A stretch of DNA of 6,677 bases from positions 1 to 6,677 of the forward strand of contig JAIYAG010000340.1 in the NCBI GenBank assembly GCA_027489195.1, given 5' to 3'. This document shows, piece after piece, positions 6,161-6,677 of the stretch. Numbering within the stretch: position 1 is the stretch's first letter; every line of letters begins with the position of its first letter. The notes below the pieces were generated by a model. It saw only the letters and a program-made list of their open reading frames with translations, had not been told where the DNA came from and ran no database searches. Made by a program: the position numbers and the translations under genes. Origin of the DNA: Burkholderiales bacterium (GTDB lineage: Bacteria; Pseudomonadota; Gammaproteobacteria; Burkholderiales; Burkholderiaceae_E).

Positions 6161-6677
6161 ATGCCCGAGCCTCTCCGCATCGCCCGCCACGCCGACACCG
6201 ACCTGTGCCTGCTGCCGGCCCTCGCCAACCGTCACGGACTGATCACCGGGGCCACCGGCACCGGCAAGACGGTGACGCTGCAGGTGATGGCCGAGCGCTT
6301 CTCCCGGGCCGGCGTCCCGGTGTTCATGGCCGACGTCAAGGGCGACCTGACCGGGCTGTCGCAGCCCGGCACGCTGAGCCCGAAGCTCAAGGAGCGGCTC
6401 GACCGGCTGGGGCTGCCGGAGCCGGAGTTCGCCGGCCTGCCGACCACCCTGTGGGACGTCTACGGCGAGCAGGGCCATCCGCTGCGTGCCACGGTCTCCG
6501 ACATGGGTCCGATGCTGCTGGCCCGGATGCTCAGCCTGAACGAGACCCAGGAGGGGGTGCTGAACCTGGTGTTCCGCATCGCCGACGACAACGGGCTGCT
6601 GCTGCTCGACTCCAAGGACCTGCGGGCGATGCTCCAGCACGTCGGGGACAACGCCAAGCAGTTCACCACCGAGTACG
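6161..6677 (+). CDS. HerA-like ATPase, YjgR/DUF853 family, N-terminal part (3' end outside window)
   Basis: The 172 visible codons belong to the YjgR/DUF853 group of HerA/FtsK-superfamily ATPases, annotated as helicase HerA-like proteins; the cellular role is poorly defined. The Walker A motif is GATGTGKT at 30-37, inside RHGLITGATGTGKTVTLQ. VPVFMADVKGDLTGL (52-66), GHPLRATVSDMGPMLLARML, GVLNLVFRIADDNGLLLLD and SKDLRAMLQHVGDNAKQF follow. All match E. coli YjgR as I recall it. Walker B and the rest of the roughly 500-residue protein lie outside. The ATG start gives the MPEPLRIAR N terminus normal for the family. No Shine-Dalgarno lies at proper spacing; a GGTGAT at 6137-6142 is too far away (18 bases). 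The gene is transcribed away from yebC, with 160 bases between them. Neighbours give no sign of a defence role. Confidence 0.93.
   Translation, partial: MPEPLRIARHADTDLCLLPALANRHGLITGATGTGKTVTLQVMAERFSRAGVPVFMADVKGDLTGLSQPGTLSPKLKERLDRLGLPEPEFAGLPTTLWDVYGEQGHPLRATVSDMGPMLLARMLSLNETQEGVLNLVFRIADDNGLLLLDSKDLRAMLQHVGDNAKQFTTEY

Noticed and set aside
5501..6640. A minus-strand open frame of about 380 codons across the yebC 5' end, the intergenic region and the HerA-like gene.
   Set aside because: It overlaps two clear genes, one antisense and one in another frame, and has Gln/Arg/His-rich low-complexity sequence typical of a shadow frame.
6161..6677. The HerA-like ATPase as part of an antiphage defence system (HerA with a nuclease or Sir2 partner).
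   Set aside because: The visible sequence matches the chromosomal YjgR/DUF853 type, the only visible neighbour is yebC, and no nuclease, Sir2 or mobile-element gene is present in the window.

Overview
The window reads as a GC-rich betaproteobacterial chromosome, most likely Burkholderiales. This rests on the heavy G/C use at third codon positions and on the gene order yebC-purD-hemF-nadD-rsfS-rlmH-maf-rng, which I recall as typical of that group. Genus cannot be read from the sequence. I see no mobile element, CRISPR array, tRNA, rRNA or sign of horizontal transfer.

Layout: bases 1-6000 hold eight minus-strand genes packed head to tail, transcribed from right to left. In transcription order they are yebC (translation factor), purD (purine synthesis), hemF (haem synthesis), nadD (NAD synthesis), rsfS (ribosome silencing), rlmH (23S rRNA methylation), maf (nucleotide pyrophosphatase) and the first 213 codons of rng (RNase G), which runs off the left edge. 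Spacing is very tight: two ATGA stop/start overlaps (yebC/purD and maf/rng), one zero-gap TAG|GTG junction (hemF/nadD), and gaps of 13, 31, 42 and 76 bases. I see no terminator inside, so one polycistronic transcript is the simplest reading. Bases 6001-6160 are the only real intergenic region. It holds the divergent promoter area, a short GC-rich tandem repeat and an AT-rich island. From 6161 a plus-strand gene for a YjgR/DUF853-type HerA-like ATPase begins and runs off the right edge.

The putative operon combines ribosome-related functions (YebC, RsfS, RlmH, RNase G) with essential cofactor and nucleotide synthesis (PurD, HemF, NadD) and a nucleotide-cleaning enzyme (Maf). All are growth-linked housekeeping roles. 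No undescribed system is apparent. The points worth a second look are small: start-site choice for nadD and yebC, the repeat-containing yebC leader, and low-complexity tails on Maf.
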